In this document: positions 24,678 through 32,834 of the stretch, piece by piece
How the letters are laid out: each line of letters opens with the position of its first letter
Position numbering within the stretch: the first letter of the stretch is position 1
Assembly (NCBI RefSeq): GCF_014873145.1
Contig: NZ_JADBEK010000001.1
Span: 10,044,001 to 10,108,000 of the forward strand
Direction of reading: 5' to 3'
DNA: 64,000 bases
Source: Nonomuraea angiospora
Lineage (GTDB): Bacteria > Actinomycetota > Actinomycetes > Streptosporangiales > Streptosporangiaceae
The notes under the pieces: generated by a model
The model's input: only the letters and a program-made list of their open reading frames with translations
Told to the model about the DNA's origin: nothing
Database searches by the model: none
Position numbers and translations under genes: made by a program

Positions 24678-25262
24678 ATGAGCGATCGACCGGGCCTGCG
24701 TGAGCGGAAGAAGGCCAAGACGAGGGCGCTGATCCAGAAGGAGGCGCTGCGGCTCTTCCGGGAGCAGGGATACGCCGCGACGACGGTCGAGCAGATCGCG
24801 GAGGCGGCGGAGGTGGCGCCCAGCACCGTCTTCCGCTACTTCGCCACCAAAGAGGACCTGGTGCTGGTCGACCAGTTCCCGCCCTTCATCGAGGCGCTCC
24901 AGTCCGCCCCAGCCCACCTCAAGCCCGTGCCGGCGGTACGGGCCGCGATGCGGGCGGTGATGGCCGGGCAGACGGCGGAGGAGTTCGTGGAGAGCATGGA
25001 GCGGGAGAAGCTCATGTTCACGGTGCCGGAGCTGTGGGCGGCCAGCCTGGACAACATCAGCGGCGTGGTCAGAACCATGCACGAGCAACTGGCGGCCCGA
25101 GAGGGCCGACCGGCCGACGACCCGGGGCTGCGCAATGTCACGGGGGCGATCGTGGGGGTGCTGATGGCGGTCTGGCTTGACTTGGTAAAGGACCCGACTC
25201 TCGACGCCTCGGCCGAACTCGACCAGGCCCTGGCCCACCTGGAAGCCGGCCTCCCCCTATAG
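24678..25262 (+). CDS. TetR-family transcriptional regulator
   Basis: 194 residues. N-terminal HTH (ALIQKEALRLFREQGYAATTVEQIAEAAEVAPSTVFRYF split over helices 1-3) and a helical ligand domain. The ATG at 24678 is used because the HTH begins directly after it. Most likely autoregulates and represses the divergent P450 through the palindrome at 24582. About 160 bp of C-rich sequence without a gene follows before the convergent ligase gene. Confidence 0.92.
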   Translation: MSDRPGLRERKKAKTRALIQKEALRLFREQGYAATTVEQIAEAAEVAPSTVFRYFATKEDLVLVDQFPPFIEALQSAPAHLKPVPAVRAAMRAVMAGQTAEEFVESMEREKLMFTVPELWAASLDNISGVVRTMHEQLAAREGRPADDPGLRNVTGAIVGVLMAVWLDLVKDPTLDASAELDQALAHLEAGLPL

Positions 25263-25420
25263 CTCCCCGCCTGCCCGGCTACCCCCACCCCCTACGCCCG
25301 CCCAAGCCCCCAGCCCCACCGACGCCCGCTCACCTGCGCCTTTCCGCCTGTGCCCGTTCGCCCGCTTCCATGCGATGCCGCCCGCCCGTCCGGCCGCTGG
25401 TCGGCTGCGGCAGCCTGGAG

Positions 25421-26905
25421 TCAGGTGCCCGGGTAGTTGCCGCCGCCGTGTGCCGAGTCCAGGGCGTCGTAGTCGGGGGTGTAGCCGCGCTTCGGTATCG
25501 CGTCCACGAACGCCACGTGGCTCGGCTTCTTGTACGACGCCAGCTGCGTCCTGACGTGGTCGACGAGCTCGTCCGCCGTGGCGGTGGTGTCCGGTTTGAG
25601 GGCGACGACGGCCTTGACGGCCTGGTGCCAGGTGGGGTCGGGGACGCCGATGACCGCGGCGTCGGCCACGGCCGGGTGGGACTTGAGGGCGCGTTCCACC
25701 TCGGCCGGGTAGATGTTCTCGGCGCCTGATTTGATCATGCGAAGCTTGGGGCCGATGAAGGTGATGGTCCCGTCGGGTTCGCGGCGGCCGAGGTCGCCGG
25801 TGTGGTGCCAGCCGTACGCGGACTTAGCGGCATTTAAGTCGGGCCGGGCGAAATATCCGGAAAAGAGGGTCTTGCCGCGGGCGCAGATCTCGCCCACCTC
25901 GCCGGGCGGCAACTCGGCCCCGTCCGGGGCCAGGATGCGTACCTGGACCAGCGGAGAGGGACGTCCCGCGAACCCCGACCCCCCATCCGCCAGCCCGAGG
26001 AACGTGAGCATCCCACCGACCTCGGTCTGCCCGTACCCGCCCATCTTGGACCGGCACCAGGGAGAGTCGTCCACCGTGATCATGCTGTCCCACTCGGCCG
26101 AGTGCGAGACGAACCTCAGCGACGACAGGTCGTACTTGCCCCCGGCGTTCGCGGCCGTCACCGCGTCGATCATCGGCCCGAACAGGAACGCCTGCGTCAC
26201 CCGCTCGGCGTCGATCAGGCGGCAGACCTCTTCGGGGTCGAAGGCGGGCGTGAACACGTTCGTGCCGCCGATCTGGAACGTGGCCAGGCAGAACATCATC
26301 GTGCCCACGTGGAAGAGCGGGCCGTTGTTGAGGAACGTGAAGCCGGGCTCCATCTGGCGTACGACGAGGAGCGAGGCGCTGTGGGCGACCAGCGCGGCGC
26401 TGCTGAGCAGGGCCGCGCTGGGGCGGCCGTCGAAGGCGGCGGTGTAGAGGGCGAGGACCGGTTCGCCGTCGTCCACCTGCGGGAAGTCCCTCGGGGCCCC
26501 GCTCGCCACCAGCTGCTCATAGTCGTCCCCGGCCCGCACCCAGGTGCTCTCGGACACGGCCGTGGTGGCGTCCGAAGGATCCCATACGACGACCTTGGGG
26601 GTCAGATCGGACAGTACGAACCGCAGCTCGTCCTCCGACTGCCGCCAGTTGGCCGGGCAGAGGATCGCGCCCAGGCGCGAGCAGGCCAGCAGGAGCTCCA
26701 GTACGGCATGGGAGTTCTGGCCGAGCCACACCACCCGTTCCCCGGCCGCCACACCCCGCCCCGCCAGGGCGTCGGCCAGCCGGGTCACCCGGGCGTCGAG
26801 CTCGGGGTACGTACGCCGTACCTCCCCGTCCACCACCGCCGTGACCTGGGGACGGCTGCGGGCATGATCGGCGAGGAGGTCTGACAGGGACAGGCTGTGG
26901 ATCAT
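25421..26905 (-). CDS. AMP-dependent synthetase/ligase homologue with degenerate catalytic motifs
   Basis: 494 residues of the adenylate-forming fold: A5 YGQTEVGG, A7/A8 HTGDLGRREPDG and GAENIYPAEVE are good. The phosphate-binding P-loop, normally YTSGTTGxPK, reads YTAAFDGRPS (~154-163), losing the Ser/Thr/Lys set. The C-terminal A10 Lys is also absent (IPKRGYTPDYDAL). GGGAGG precedes the ATG. It lies 17 bp downstream of the LLM gene, in one operon. It may be a specialised acyl-CoA synthetase subclass or a non-adenylating CoA-binding protein. Confidence 0.85.
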   Translation of the reverse strand: MIHSLSLSDLLADHARSRPQVTAVVDGEVRRTYPELDARVTRLADALAGRGVAAGERVVWLGQNSHAVLELLLACSRLGAILCPANWRQSEDELRFVLSDLTPKVVVWDPSDATTAVSESTWVRAGDDYEQLVASGAPRDFPQVDDGEPVLALYTAAFDGRPSAALLSSAALVAHSASLLVVRQMEPGFTFLNNGPLFHVGTMMFCLATFQIGGTNVFTPAFDPEEVCRLIDAERVTQAFLFGPMIDAVTAANAGGKYDLSSLRFVSHSAEWDSMITVDDSPWCRSKMGGYGQTEVGGMLTFLGLADGGSGFAGRPSPLVQVRILAPDGAELPPGEVGEICARGKTLFSGYFARPDLNAAKSAYGWHHTGDLGRREPDGTITFIGPKLRMIKSGAENIYPAEVERALKSHPAVADAAVIGVPDPTWHQAVKAVVALKPDTTATADELVDHVRTQLASYKKPSHVAFVDAIPKRGYTPDYDALDSAHGGGNYPGT

Positions 26906-26922
26906 CTGGGCCTCCCGAGGGC

Positions 26923-27978
26923 TTACCGGAACGCGGGCATGACTTCGGCGGCGAAGAAGCGCATGATCCGCTTCATCTCCTCCAGCGGCATGGGGCGGGT
27001 GCTGCCGAAGTCGCACAGGAGGTTCGAGAAGCCGGAGTTCCGCAGGAGGGAGATCTGCTCGATCACCCGCTCCGGGTCGCCGATCACGTCCAGCTGCTCC
27101 CACCGGAAGTCGGTCGACAGCGTGCCGCCCTTGAGGTAGCGGTCCTGGTAGTACTCGAAGCCCTGCGCGGCCCGGCCGGTCTTCGGGTCGATGGGGGCGC
27201 TGCGCTCGTTGAAGATCCGCGACCGGTCGAACGACGCCTCGAAGCGCGCCTGGTCCTCGCGCGCCTGTTCCAGGGTGGGGGCCACGTACACGCTGCGCGC
27301 CACCACCAGCTCCGCGCCCTCGGGATGGCCCGCCTGCGCGGCCGTCTCCCGCCAGGTCTCCGCCGCCTTGACGACCTTGCGGAACGGCGCCGCCGGGTCG
27401 GCGAGGATGGGCAGCCCGCGCTCGGCGTACATGGTGACGGTCTCGGGGGAGACGGCCGCCACGTGCAGCGGCGGGTGCGGCGACTGCAGCGGTCTCGGGA
27501 CGAGGCCCACCTCGGAGCCGGTCTTGTAGAACTTCCCCTCATGCTGGTACGAGTCCTGCGTCCAGAGCCCGACGATGACCTCCAGCGCCTCGTTGAACCG
27601 GTCGCGCGCCTCCGCCAGGTCTATCCCGAACCCCTCGAACTCGAAGCTCTGATACCCCCGCCCGATCCCCAGGTCCAGCCGCCCTCCGGAGAGCACGTCC
27701 ACCATCGCGGCCTCCTCGGCCACGTGGACCGGGTTGTGGAGGGGCAGCACCACGATGCCCGTGCCGAGCCGGATGCGGGAGGTGCGGGCGGCGGCGTGGG
27801 CGAGCATCGTGAACAGGTTGGGGACGACGCCGTAGTCCCGGAAGTGGTGCTCGGCCAGCCGTACCCCGTCGAACCCCAGCTCCTCGGCCAGCTCGACGAG
27901 CTCCAGATGGTAGTCATAGACGTCCTTGAAGCTGTGGCCGTCGAAACGGTGGAAGAGGTGGAAGGTCGAGAACTTCAT
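26923..27978 (-). CDS. LLM-class flavin-dependent oxidoreductase (bacterial luciferase-like)
   Basis: 351 residues: MKFSTFHLFHR start, LGFDGVRLAEHHF, TSRIRLGTGIVVLPLHNP and LGIGRGYQ, typical of the FMN-dependent alkanal-monooxygenase-like branch. Longer than the two F420-like LLM proteins in this window. First gene of a two-gene operon with the ligase homologue; GAGGGG lies 8 nt before the ATG. A perfect operator palindrome lies 28-43 bp upstream. Confidence 0.92.
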   Translation of the reverse strand: MKFSTFHLFHRFDGHSFKDVYDYHLELVELAEELGFDGVRLAEHHFRDYGVVPNLFTMLAHAAARTSRIRLGTGIVVLPLHNPVHVAEEAAMVDVLSGGRLDLGIGRGYQSFEFEGFGIDLAEARDRFNEALEVIVGLWTQDSYQHEGKFYKTGSEVGLVPRPLQSPHPPLHVAAVSPETVTMYAERGLPILADPAAPFRKVVKAAETWRETAAQAGHPEGAELVVARSVYVAPTLEQAREDQARFEASFDRSRIFNERSAPIDPKTGRAAQGFEYYQDRYLKGGTLSTDFRWEQLDVIGDPERVIEQISLLRNSGFSNLLCDFGSTRPMPLEEMKRIMRFFAAEVMPAFR

Positions 27979-28005
27979 GCGGCGACCCCTCGGCAGGCGA
28001 CTAAA

Positions 28006-28021
28006 CCAAGCGCTCGCTTGG
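28006..28021. promoter_or_regulatory. Perfect operator palindrome upstream of the LLM-ligase operon
   Basis: CCAAGCG-CT-CGCTTGG, 7-bp arms and a 2-bp centre. It is the most symmetrical member of the set that includes 7628-7643 and 17923-17938, and it defines the probable consensus. Confidence 0.65.
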
Positions 28022-28121
28022 GAGCGTACCACGCCCACCTGGGTTGCCCTAGGGAGTCCCGGAGCGAAACGCACGGCCTTCCACGAAGGGGGCGCTTCGC
28101 GCCAAGGGGCTCCAGACAGCG

Positions 28122-28147
28122 CCTCCCAGGAGGGGCTCCGCCCCCCT
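28122..28147. terminator. Tandem GC hairpins
   Basis: CCTCC-CA-GGAGG followed immediately by AGGGG-CTCCGCC-CCCCT, two adjacent stem-loops in a gene-free stretch between the LLM promoter and the gene fragments. No U-tract; such hairpins serve as terminators in high-GC actinomycetes. Which transcript it ends is unclear. Confidence 0.4.
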
Positions 28148-28160
28148 TCGACCCCCCGAA

Positions 28161-28257
28161 AACCCCGCTCGCTTCGCTCGCCAGCCCCGCCCCTTGCCCG
28201 ATTACCGGCTTGACCTACTGGAGCCCACCCCAACCCCGCTCGCTTCGCTCGCCAGCC
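28161..28257. repeat. 26-bp perfect direct repeat
   Basis: Identical 26-bp copies at 28161-28186 and 28232-28257 (core CTCGCTTCGCTCGCC). Flanking sequence is partly duplicated too (GCCCGAT and TGGAGCCC recur after each), giving an imperfect duplication of about 71-75 bp. No gene is visible between 28028 and 28385. Confidence 0.85.
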
Positions 28258-28385
28258 GATCGCCTCTTGCGTGGTTGCCCGATCGGCTCGCTGGAGCCCT
28301 ACCTCGCCCGCGAGAGGACGGGGCGATGCGCGGATCGATGCGGCAGGTGTTTACGCGAAGCGCCCGAAGGTGTGGAGCGGTGACA

Positions 28386-28466
28386 GCCGGCATGCCGGCC
28401 AGGCTGGAGATCGCGGGGTTTCTCGTTGAGGAGCACGCCGAGGCGGGTGAGACCGCGTTAGTGGGC
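28386..28466 (+). pseudogene. Fragment of an NDP-forming acyl-CoA synthetase ATP-grasp domain
   Basis: 27 codons (AGMPARLEIAGFLVEEHAEAG and six more) match 20 of 27 residues of the synthetase encoded at 13697-15712 (AGMRARLEVAGFLVEEQAEAG...). Nothing before or after continues the homology, so it is a remnant, not a gene. Confidence 0.7.
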
Positions 28467-28471
28467 TGCTA

Positions 28472-28690
28472 CTACACCTCTGTAAGCACGTAGAGCAGGG
28501 CGTTCATACCGGTTCCACTGACCAGGTCGCGCTTGTCGATCAGACGGCGGATGTCCGTGAATGGCACCCACTCGATGCGTTCAGCCTCCCATGCCTCGGT
28601 CGGCGGGCCGATGTACCGGGCGCTGCCGGCGCGGAAGATGTGGTGCTCGGAGTCGGAGATGCCGCTGGTGGGCTGTGTATAAAGCAACGC
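28472..28690 (-). pseudogene. C-terminal fragment of a NUDIX hydrolase
   Basis: About 70 codons resembling the C-terminal half of ADP-ribose-pyrophosphatase-type NUDIX proteins (GISDSEHHIFRAGSARYIGP, ERIEWVPFTDIRRLI). The NUDIX box itself (GX5EX7REUXEEXGU) is absent, and upstream sequence in all minus-strand frames is unrelated. The gene has lost its 5' half. The 270 bp between here and 28965 hold nothing recognisable. Confidence 0.65.
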
Positions 28691-28964
28691 AGATGACCAC
28701 GCGCTCCCCGTAGGGCGGTCTCGCAATACTGGATGACGCGCCGGTACTTCGCCTGCGCCATCGCCTGATTCGCCAGCAACGCGTTTTGCCGCCGGAAGTG
28801 TGGCTTCTCTCTTGATCTGCCGAGCGCTCGCGTCGTCGGCCCGCGGTTCGCCATTCGAAATCGGGATGGTCGCCGCTCTTGCTGTCTTAAGCAGACACGC
28901 CGACGTCACAGCTGCGTGACGTGGGCGTGCGGGTTCCCATGAAGTCGTGGGCAACCGCCATGCA

Positions 28965-29870
28965 TCAAGCGCTGGCCGGCGGCGGCGCGAGTTCGGCCGC
29001 GACCTCTGCGGCGATCTCGATGGCTCGCCTGGCAAGTGGTGAGTGCGTACGTCCCGCCCGCCAGTGCAGGTAGATCTCCCGCGGTGGTGGGGATGGCCGT
29101 AGCTCGTGGACGCGGAGGCTGCCGTCGGACGAGATGCCGGCGCCGCGGATGACGAGCCAGGGCAGCATCGCCGATCCCAGGCCGGCTCGCACCATCGACA
29201 ACAGGGTGTCGTTGACCGCGGTGCGGAAGACGATCTGCGGCCGGGCGCCACTGCGGGCGACCTCCTGCTCCATCGCGGGCTGGTCGCAGGTCAGCGGCCA
29301 GGCCACCATGGGTGCGCCGTCGAGCAAATCCAGCGGGACCGGACCGTCGGGGAAGGTGTTGGCATTGGCCACCAGCAGGTACGGATCGTCGAGCAGCTTG
29401 AGGTGCTCGACGTCGCCGTCGATGCGGCCGTCGTAGAAAAGCAGGTCAAGGTCGCCGATCTGCGGCTGATCGGGTTCCTCCTCGGACAACCTGATGTCGC
29501 AGCCGGGGTGCTCGTCGCGCAGCCGCCGTACAACCGACGGAAGGATCACGTTGGACACGCTCTGGAACGTGCCGATGTCGATCCGGCCATCTCCCGCCTT
29601 GAACCGGTCCACGGCGTCGGCCAGTGCCTCCGCCTTCGCCAGCAGTTCGCGACCGTGGTTGAGGACCACGGAGCCGAGTGGGGTGAGCCGTACCGGCTTG
29701 GGGCCGCCCGGCCGGTCGAACACCGGACCGCCGAGGGCCCTCTCCAACGCGGCAATCTGTTGGCTCACCGTCGACTGGGTGTAACCGAGACTGGCAGCCG
29801 CCCGACCGAACGAGCCCTGCTCGGCGATGGCGGCCATCGCCGCCAGGTGGCGAAGCTCGACGTCGGTCAT
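28965..29870 (-). CDS. LysR-family transcriptional regulator
   Basis: 301 residues: winged-helix HTH (LAAMAAIAEQGSFGRAAASL, YTQSTVSQQIAALE) and effector-binding domain. The ATG at 29870 fits the family start (MTDVELRHL); ATGs 5-7 codons upstream are alternatives. Divergent from the alpha/beta hydrolase / LLM pair at 30037-31700, which is its likely target. The spacer contains GAAAA-N7-TTTTC symmetry around 29910-29930. Confidence 0.9.
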   Translation of the reverse strand: MTDVELRHLAAMAAIAEQGSFGRAAASLGYTQSTVSQQIAALERALGGPVFDRPGGPKPVRLTPLGSVVLNHGRELLAKAEALADAVDRFKAGDGRIDIGTFQSVSNVILPSVVRRLRDEHPGCDIRLSEEEPDQPQIGDLDLLFYDGRIDGDVEHLKLLDDPYLLVANANTFPDGPVPLDLLDGAPMVAWPLTCDQPAMEQEVARSGARPQIVFRTAVNDTLLSMVRAGLGSAMLPWLVIRGAGISSDGSLRVHELRPSPPPREIYLHWRAGRTHSPLARRAIEIAAEVAAELAPPPASA

Positions 29871-30036
29871 GAGTCCAGCATGCATTGGCATAAGCGATCG
29901 AATCAATCGAAAATCATCGTTTTTCACGATCGAGTCGCGGGGCTTAGCGTGACAGAACCAGCCGCCAGGCAGGTCGCCATGACGTCCGCGCCAGCGGGTG
30001 GTGGCGTTCGGCACGACGATACGAAGGAGAACCAAC

Positions 30037-30891
30037 ATGGCCGGGACGCTCACTCACGGCGAGCAGCTCCTCAAGATCAACGGCGCCGAGCTGTGTGTCG
30101 AGACCTTCGGGGATCGAGCGGATCCGGCGATCCTGCTCGTCGCCGGGTCGGCCGCCTCGATGCTGTGGTGGGACGCCGAGCTGTGCGAACGAATCGCGGC
30201 GGCAGACCGGTACGTCATCCGCTACGACCACCGAGATACCGGCCGGTCGACCGGCTATCCGCCAGGCGAGCCGGCGTACTCGTTCACCGACCTGACTCTC
30301 GACGTGCTCGGCATCCAGGACGCCTTGGGCATCGAACGCGCCCATGTGGTCTGTCAGTCGATGTTCGGCCGGACCGGACTCATTCTCGGTGTGGACCATC
30401 CCGAGCGGGTCGCCTCGCTGACTTTCATGTCGGGCTCGACCGGGGCCGACGACCTGCCGCCGCCGTCGAGCGATCTGACCATGCCGGCCGAGCCGGATAC
30501 CTCCGACGCGGCCGCGGTCGTCGAGTACGTGGTCGCCGGCGCCAGGGCGTACGCAGGTGGTTCGCCGTACTTCGACGAGACCGCGATCCGAGCGTTGGTC
30601 GAACGTGACGTGGCGCGCGCCAGGAGCTACGCGTCGACTCTGGTCAACCACTACGCCATCGAGCTCGATGGGCCTGCCCGGGGCGGATTCGGCGACATTG
30701 CGGCGCCGACGCTCGTGGTCCACGGCGACCACGACCCAGTGCTGCCGCTGCCGCACGGCGAGGCACTTCGCGACGCGATCCCCGGTGCGCAGCTGCTGGT
30801 CCTGGAGGGAGCCGGACACGACCTGCCCGAGCCGGTGTGGGAGGACTTCGTATCGGCCCTGGTACGGCACACGGAAAGAGACCGCGCATGA
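30037..30891 (+). CDS. Alpha/beta hydrolase with an atypical nucleophile elbow
   Basis: 284 residues of the epoxide-hydrolase/peroxidase-like fold: DHRDTGRS after strand 4, Asp in HGDHDPVLP and His in GAGHDLPEP. The nucleophile elbow, normally GxSxGG, reads CQSMFG, replacing both small glycines. AAGGAGA precedes the ATG. It overlaps the LLM gene by 4 bp. Related proteins hydrolyse esters or lactones; the unusual elbow makes activity uncertain. Confidence 0.88.
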   Translation: MAGTLTHGEQLLKINGAELCVETFGDRADPAILLVAGSAASMLWWDAELCERIAAADRYVIRYDHRDTGRSTGYPPGEPAYSFTDLTLDVLGIQDALGIERAHVVCQSMFGRTGLILGVDHPERVASLTFMSGSTGADDLPPPSSDLTMPAEPDTSDAAAVVEYVVAGARAYAGGSPYFDETAIRALVERDVARARSYASTLVNHYAIELDGPARGGFGDIAAPTLVVHGDHDPVLPLPHGEALRDAIPGAQLLVLEGAGHDLPEPVWEDFVSALVRHTERDRA

Positions 30892-31700
30892 ACCGGCTGA
30901 GGTCGGCACTCTGGTTGCCGCTCTTCGACGACCTCGCCGACCCGCGGGTGGTCGCGCGAGTCGCCGCCGAAGCGGAGGAAGTCGGGTGGGACGGCTGCTT
31001 CGTGTGGGATCAGCTGTGCTGGCGCGCGCCGATCCGGCAGGTCGCCGACCCGTGGATCGCGCTGGCGGCGATCGCCACCGCGACCGAGCGGCTGCGGCTC
31101 GGCCCGATGGTGTCGGTGCTTCCCCGCCGGCGACCGGCCAAGGTCGCGCGGGAGACTGCGACGCTGGATCGGCTCAGCAACGGCCGCCTCACCCTCGGCG
31201 TCGGCCTCGGCAGCGACCGGTTCGTCGGCGAGCTGTCCAAGACCGGCGAGCAACTCGACGACCGGCGGCGCGGGCGGATGCTCGACGAGTCCTTGGCGAT
31301 CCTGGCCGCCGCCTGGTCCGGTGAACCGGTGCATCATCGCGGTGAGCACTACACCGTCGACGACATCGCGTTCCTGCCGCGGCCGGTTCAGCGGCCTGGC
31401 GTGCCGGTGTGGGCAGCCGGATTCCCGGGCAACGTCAAGCCGATCCGCCGGGCTGCCCGACTCGATGGCTTCTTTCCGGCCAACCTGGAGCACCCGGACC
31501 AGCTTGCCGGGATCGTCGGCACCCTCACGGAATTGCGCCGTGGAGACATGGCCTCGTACGACATCGCCCTCGGTATGCCGCTCGGCGCCGACCCCGAGCC
31601 GTACGCGCAGGCCGGCGCGACATGGTGGCTGCCTGAGTTCGAACCGGGTGTACGGCTCGACACCGTGCGCGGCGTACTCCGCGACGGCCCAGCGGCCTGA
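30888..31700 (+). CDS. LLM-class F420-dependent oxidoreductase
   Basis: 270 residues: VGWDGCFVWDQL, ERLRLGPMVSVLPRRRP and LGVGLGSDRF, in the F420-dependent TIM-barrel group. Short for the family but the core is intact. ATGA overlap with the hydrolase gene implies one transcript, probably controlled by the divergent LysR. Confidence 0.9.
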   Translation: MNRLRSALWLPLFDDLADPRVVARVAAEAEEVGWDGCFVWDQLCWRAPIRQVADPWIALAAIATATERLRLGPMVSVLPRRRPAKVARETATLDRLSNGRLTLGVGLGSDRFVGELSKTGEQLDDRRRGRMLDESLAILAAAWSGEPVHHRGEHYTVDDIAFLPRPVQRPGVPVWAAGFPGNVKPIRRAARLDGFFPANLEHPDQLAGIVGTLTELRRGDMASYDIALGMPLGADPEPYAQAGATWWLPEFEPGVRLDTVRGVLRDGPAA

Positions 31701-31926
31701 GGAGGCGGCCGCATTGTTCGACGCGGAGCTCGTTCGCCAGGCGACGTTGGTGCCGTGGTCGCTGTCGGCGATGACCAGGGGCGGCCTTAAGAGCCTGCCG
31801 ACAAAGGGTTCGGTCGCTGAGGCGGAGACGAGGGATGCCTTGGTCGAGGCCATCTTCGAGTGATATGCCCGCGATCGGGCCCACGGAGGACCACAAGGCC
31901 GCCGCCCCCTGCGGGGCGGTCGGCGA
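31701..31926. other. Gene-poor interval with an inverted-repeat end
   Basis: An open frame runs to 31863 on the plus strand but its sequence (TRGGLKSLPTKGSVAEAETR) matches no family I recognise and has no start of its own. It contains one arm of the inverted repeat described at 31788-31807. It may be the tail of a lost gene or mobile element. Confidence 0.5.
31788..31807 (+). repeat. Left arm of a 20-bp inverted repeat
   Basis: TAAGAGCCTGCCGACAAAGG; the other arm at 32781-32800 is its reverse complement with one mismatch. The arms bracket about 970 bp holding a single hydrolase gene. Confidence 0.75.
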
Positions 31927-32685
31927 TCAGGGGCGCGGGCCGAAGCCTTGGGCCGCGAGCCAAGTGGCGCAGAGGCCGGGCCAAGCGGACGCGCTCGGTT
32001 CGCCCTGGGCGAGCCCGAGCCCGTGCTTGCCCTCGGGAAAGACATGGAGCTCGAACGGCGTGCCGGCGCGCGCGAGTGCGGCGGCAAACAGCAGACTGTT
32101 GTCGACCGGGACCACATTGTCGTTCGCGGTGTGCCAGAGGAATGTCGGCGGCATCTCGGCCGTCACGTTCAGGTGGGCGGATAGGGCTGTCGCCTGCTCC
32201 TCGCTGCCGTCAGTGCCGAGCAGCCGGTAGCGCGACGAGGAGTGCGCCCCGGTGAGGTCGATGACCGGGTAGCCGAGCACCACGGCATCTGGGCGCCCGC
32301 CGTCGTTCGAGCCCTCTTTGGAGGTGGCGAGGGTGGCGGCGAGATGGCCGCCGGCGGAGAACCCCATGACGGCGACCCGCGTGGCGCCGCGTTCCCGGAC
32401 GACGTTCACTGCCTGGCGCAGGTCGTGCAAGGGAGCCGGATGCAGCGGCTCGCGGCTCGGTTCGCCCCCGGCCACCCGGTAGCGCAGCACGTAGGCGTCG
32501 ACGCCCAGCGTGACCAGCCAGCGGGCCACATCCGTACTCTCGTTCTCGGCCAGTCTGGCGTAACCGCCGCCGGGGCACACCACCACCGCACCCGAGGCCG
32601 GGATGTCCGCTCCGTACAGCGTCAGGCTGGGGGTTCCGGTAGCAGGGCCCGGAGGAGCCGCTGACCAGAGCGGAATGTCGATCAT
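31927..32685 (-). CDS. Alpha/beta hydrolase (BD-FAE / acetyl-esterase-like)
   Basis: 252 residues with CPGGGYARLAENES (oxyanion region), nucleophile GFSAGGH, Asp in HTANDNVVPVDNS and His in GKHGLGL. This pattern is that of the XynB/pectin-acetylesterase-like BD-FAE hydrolases that deacetylate sugars or cleave small esters. No signal peptide. It lies inside an inverted repeat and may have been carried in as cargo. Confidence 0.88.
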   Translation of the reverse strand: MIDIPLWSAAPPGPATGTPSLTLYGADIPASGAVVVCPGGGYARLAENESTDVARWLVTLGVDAYVLRYRVAGGEPSREPLHPAPLHDLRQAVNVVRERGATRVAVMGFSAGGHLAATLATSKEGSNDGGRPDAVVLGYPVIDLTGAHSSSRYRLLGTDGSEEQATALSAHLNVTAEMPPTFLWHTANDNVVPVDNSLLFAAALARAGTPFELHVFPEGKHGLGLAQGEPSASAWPGLCATWLAAQGFGPRP

Positions 32686-32780
32686 GCGACGGACTCTACC
32701 CCTTGAGGGCTACGGACCTCCCTGTGCCTGTCCCGTCTGCCGACCGACTTCACGCATCCCGATCTGCGCGACCTCTTAAG

Positions 32781-32800
32781 CCTTTGTCAGCAGGCTCTTA
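32781..32800 (-). repeat. Right arm of the 20-bp inverted repeat
   Basis: On the minus strand TAAGAGCCTGCTGACAAAGG, 19 of 20 identical to the left arm. Similarity continues weakly past the arm (GGTCGC, GGGATGC on both sides), as expected for decayed transposon ends. No transposase is present between the arms. Confidence 0.75.
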
Positions 32801-32834
32801 TGCGAAGTGGCGGATTTCGGGAAACGGGACGCCG

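Noticed and set aside
28690..28964. Transposase remnant in the gap between the NUDIX fragment and LysR
   Set aside because: Minus-strand frames were read but show no DDE or HTH motif; nothing could be supported.
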